From: Perca fluviatilis
Lineage: Eukaryota; Chordata; Actinopteri; Perciformes; Percidae
Assembly (NCBI RefSeq): GCF_010015445.1
Contig: NC_053134.1
Coordinates: forward strand, 16,800,629-16,864,628
Length of the DNA: 64,000 nucleotides
Direction: 5' to 3'
Made by a program: the position numbers and the translations under genes. The notes under the pieces are model-generated. The model was not told where the DNA came from. It ran no database searches and worked only from the letters and a program-made list of their open reading frames with translations. Shown piece after piece: positions 62,787 through 64,000 of this stretch. Within the stretch, counting starts at the first letter, position 1. Every line of letters starts with the position of its first letter.

Positions 62787-64000
62787 CTGCAGAGGGACAA
62801 GAAAAAAAATAGACGTGTACTGTGTATTTAACAGCTCAGCTACACAGACAAGTACAGCCATGTAAAAAATATGTTTCTAAAAAAGCCGTTTGGCAGAGTA
62901 CAATCTGATGATATTATTATCATTATTATTATTATTATTATAAATAAAAGGTAATATTTAAACCCTCATGTTGCTTTTTTGACACTGCTAATAGCCCCTG
63001 TTTGTGCCTCCTGTATTAGCGTTACATACCACAGAGCTTAGCATCCATGTATTTGGAGATGGACATGTAAATAACCTTAGGTTTTACAAAGCTAGATGAG
63101 AGCAAGTCTTTTTTACATTTGCCCTCCTTTCAGCTTTCTAGAAGCATCTCCAAACCCTTCCAGCCCCAGTAGCCCTAAGCTACATGCCAACATGTTTTTG
63201 CTATAATTAATTAATAATTAAAATTGTCCACTGTGTTCTATCAATTAAAGTAGGAAAAGCCCCCCAAAAAAAGAAAAAGTTCCACTGTGGGCTTAAATTT
63301 GATACACATATTATATAATCTCTGCTGTGAAACACAGTTTTCTTAGCTCATGGCTATTTCCCTATATATAAGTCAAGTGTATGTTTTAGTCTATATCCAC
63401 AACATTCCACTTCAGGGATTATTCAGATGCCGCCGGAAATTCCGCCAGATGTCTTTCATTTCGTACGATGTCTGTTACCTTCCGCTTTCTTTGTGTTGTA
63501 ATTTTAAACTCCGGTGGATTTATGAGGACTATGGTTAACTGCTCCTCAGATCTCTGCAGGGTAAACCCAGACAGCTAGCTAGACTATCTGTCCAATCTGA
63601 GTTTTCTGTTGCAAGACTAAAACAACTTTTGAACGTACAAATGTTCCACCAAAACAAGTTCCTTCCTGAGGCTATTTTGCAGAGGCGCTGTTGCTCTGTG
63701 TGACGCTTAGTGCCGCCCATGACAATTGTGATTGGTTTAAAGAAATGCCAAAAAAACAGAGCATGTTTTTCTGCCATCCCGGAATGCTGTGTGGTCTCGC
63801 CAGACCCAGCGCTGTGGAGGAGGGTCTGGCAATGCGAGACTAGTATGTATGCTTTCATGTCATTGGGTCTGAATTAATTTTAATTCATTTTAAATGTGTT
63901 AGTCACGGGACTTCACTTAACATATCTTAATGAGTTTATAAGCAAACTGTATTTACTACTAGACACGTTTTATGAGGATAATATGCATTATAGATTTGTT
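62787..64000 (-). other. dnm1l intron up to the window edge
   Basis: No exon for the N-terminal GTPase segment was seen. Contents are a short ATT repeat near 62915-62942 and the transposon remnant at about 63425-63842. Confidence 0.6.
63425..63842. mobile_element. Dispersed DNA-transposon remnant, copy 2
   Basis: It shares the terminal GGTCTGGCAATGCGAGACTA and internal TGATTGGTTTAAAGAAATG with the copy at about 25.8 kb. Recognised as a common teleost element. Left boundary is approximate. Confidence 0.75.

Overview
The window looks like nuclear DNA from a ray-finned, probably percomorph, fish. It has vertebrate split genes with GT-AG introns, abundant AC, TG, ATT and ATCC microsatellites, tRNA-derived SINEs, hAT-type MITEs, a Tc1 deletion derivative, LINE fragments and dispersed repeats typical of teleosts. 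No prokaryotic features are present. Species assignment is inference.

Three protein-coding genes explain the coding signal. (1) Caldesmon (cald1, + strand): fourteen coding exons between 8378 and 28961. The 5' coding exon, which in other vertebrates carries the MDDFERRR-type N terminus, was not found and is probably upstream of the window. Joined, the exons give one open frame of about 604 residues. (2) A troponin T gene of cardiac/slow type (+ strand): sixteen proposed coding exons from 36113 to 54153, in frame for about 283 residues, with many tiny acidic 5' exons. Its last intron (44658-54113) holds a minisatellite of about 7 kb. (3) dnm1l, dynamin-1-like/DRP1 (- strand): the fifteen 3' coding exons, 55109-62786, about 584 residues. 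The P-loop part of the GTPase lies beyond the right edge. The troponin T and dnm1l genes converge, and their likely poly(A) signals lie about 150 bp apart.

Layout: 1-8377 is cald1 upstream or intron sequence rich in transposon remnants; 8378-28961 is cald1 coding; 28962 to about 30.8 kb is the cald1 3' UTR; about 30.9-36.0 kb is intergenic, with LINE fragments around a different repeat; 36.1-54.15 kb is troponin T; 54.39-64.0 kb is dnm1l.

Caldesmon and troponin T both act on actin-tropomyosin filaments. A caldesmon-family gene beside a troponin T gene recalls the LSP1-TNNT3 arrangement of vertebrates. dnm1l encodes the mitochondrial and peroxisomal fission GTPase and is unrelated in function. 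The most unusual structure is the minisatellite: its consensus has no GT or AG on the transcribed strand, it is cleaner at its edges than in its centre, it carries duplicated blocks, and diverged copies in the opposite orientation follow it.

All exon limits come from reading splice sites, frame and recalled family resemblance. No alignment or transcript evidence was available.
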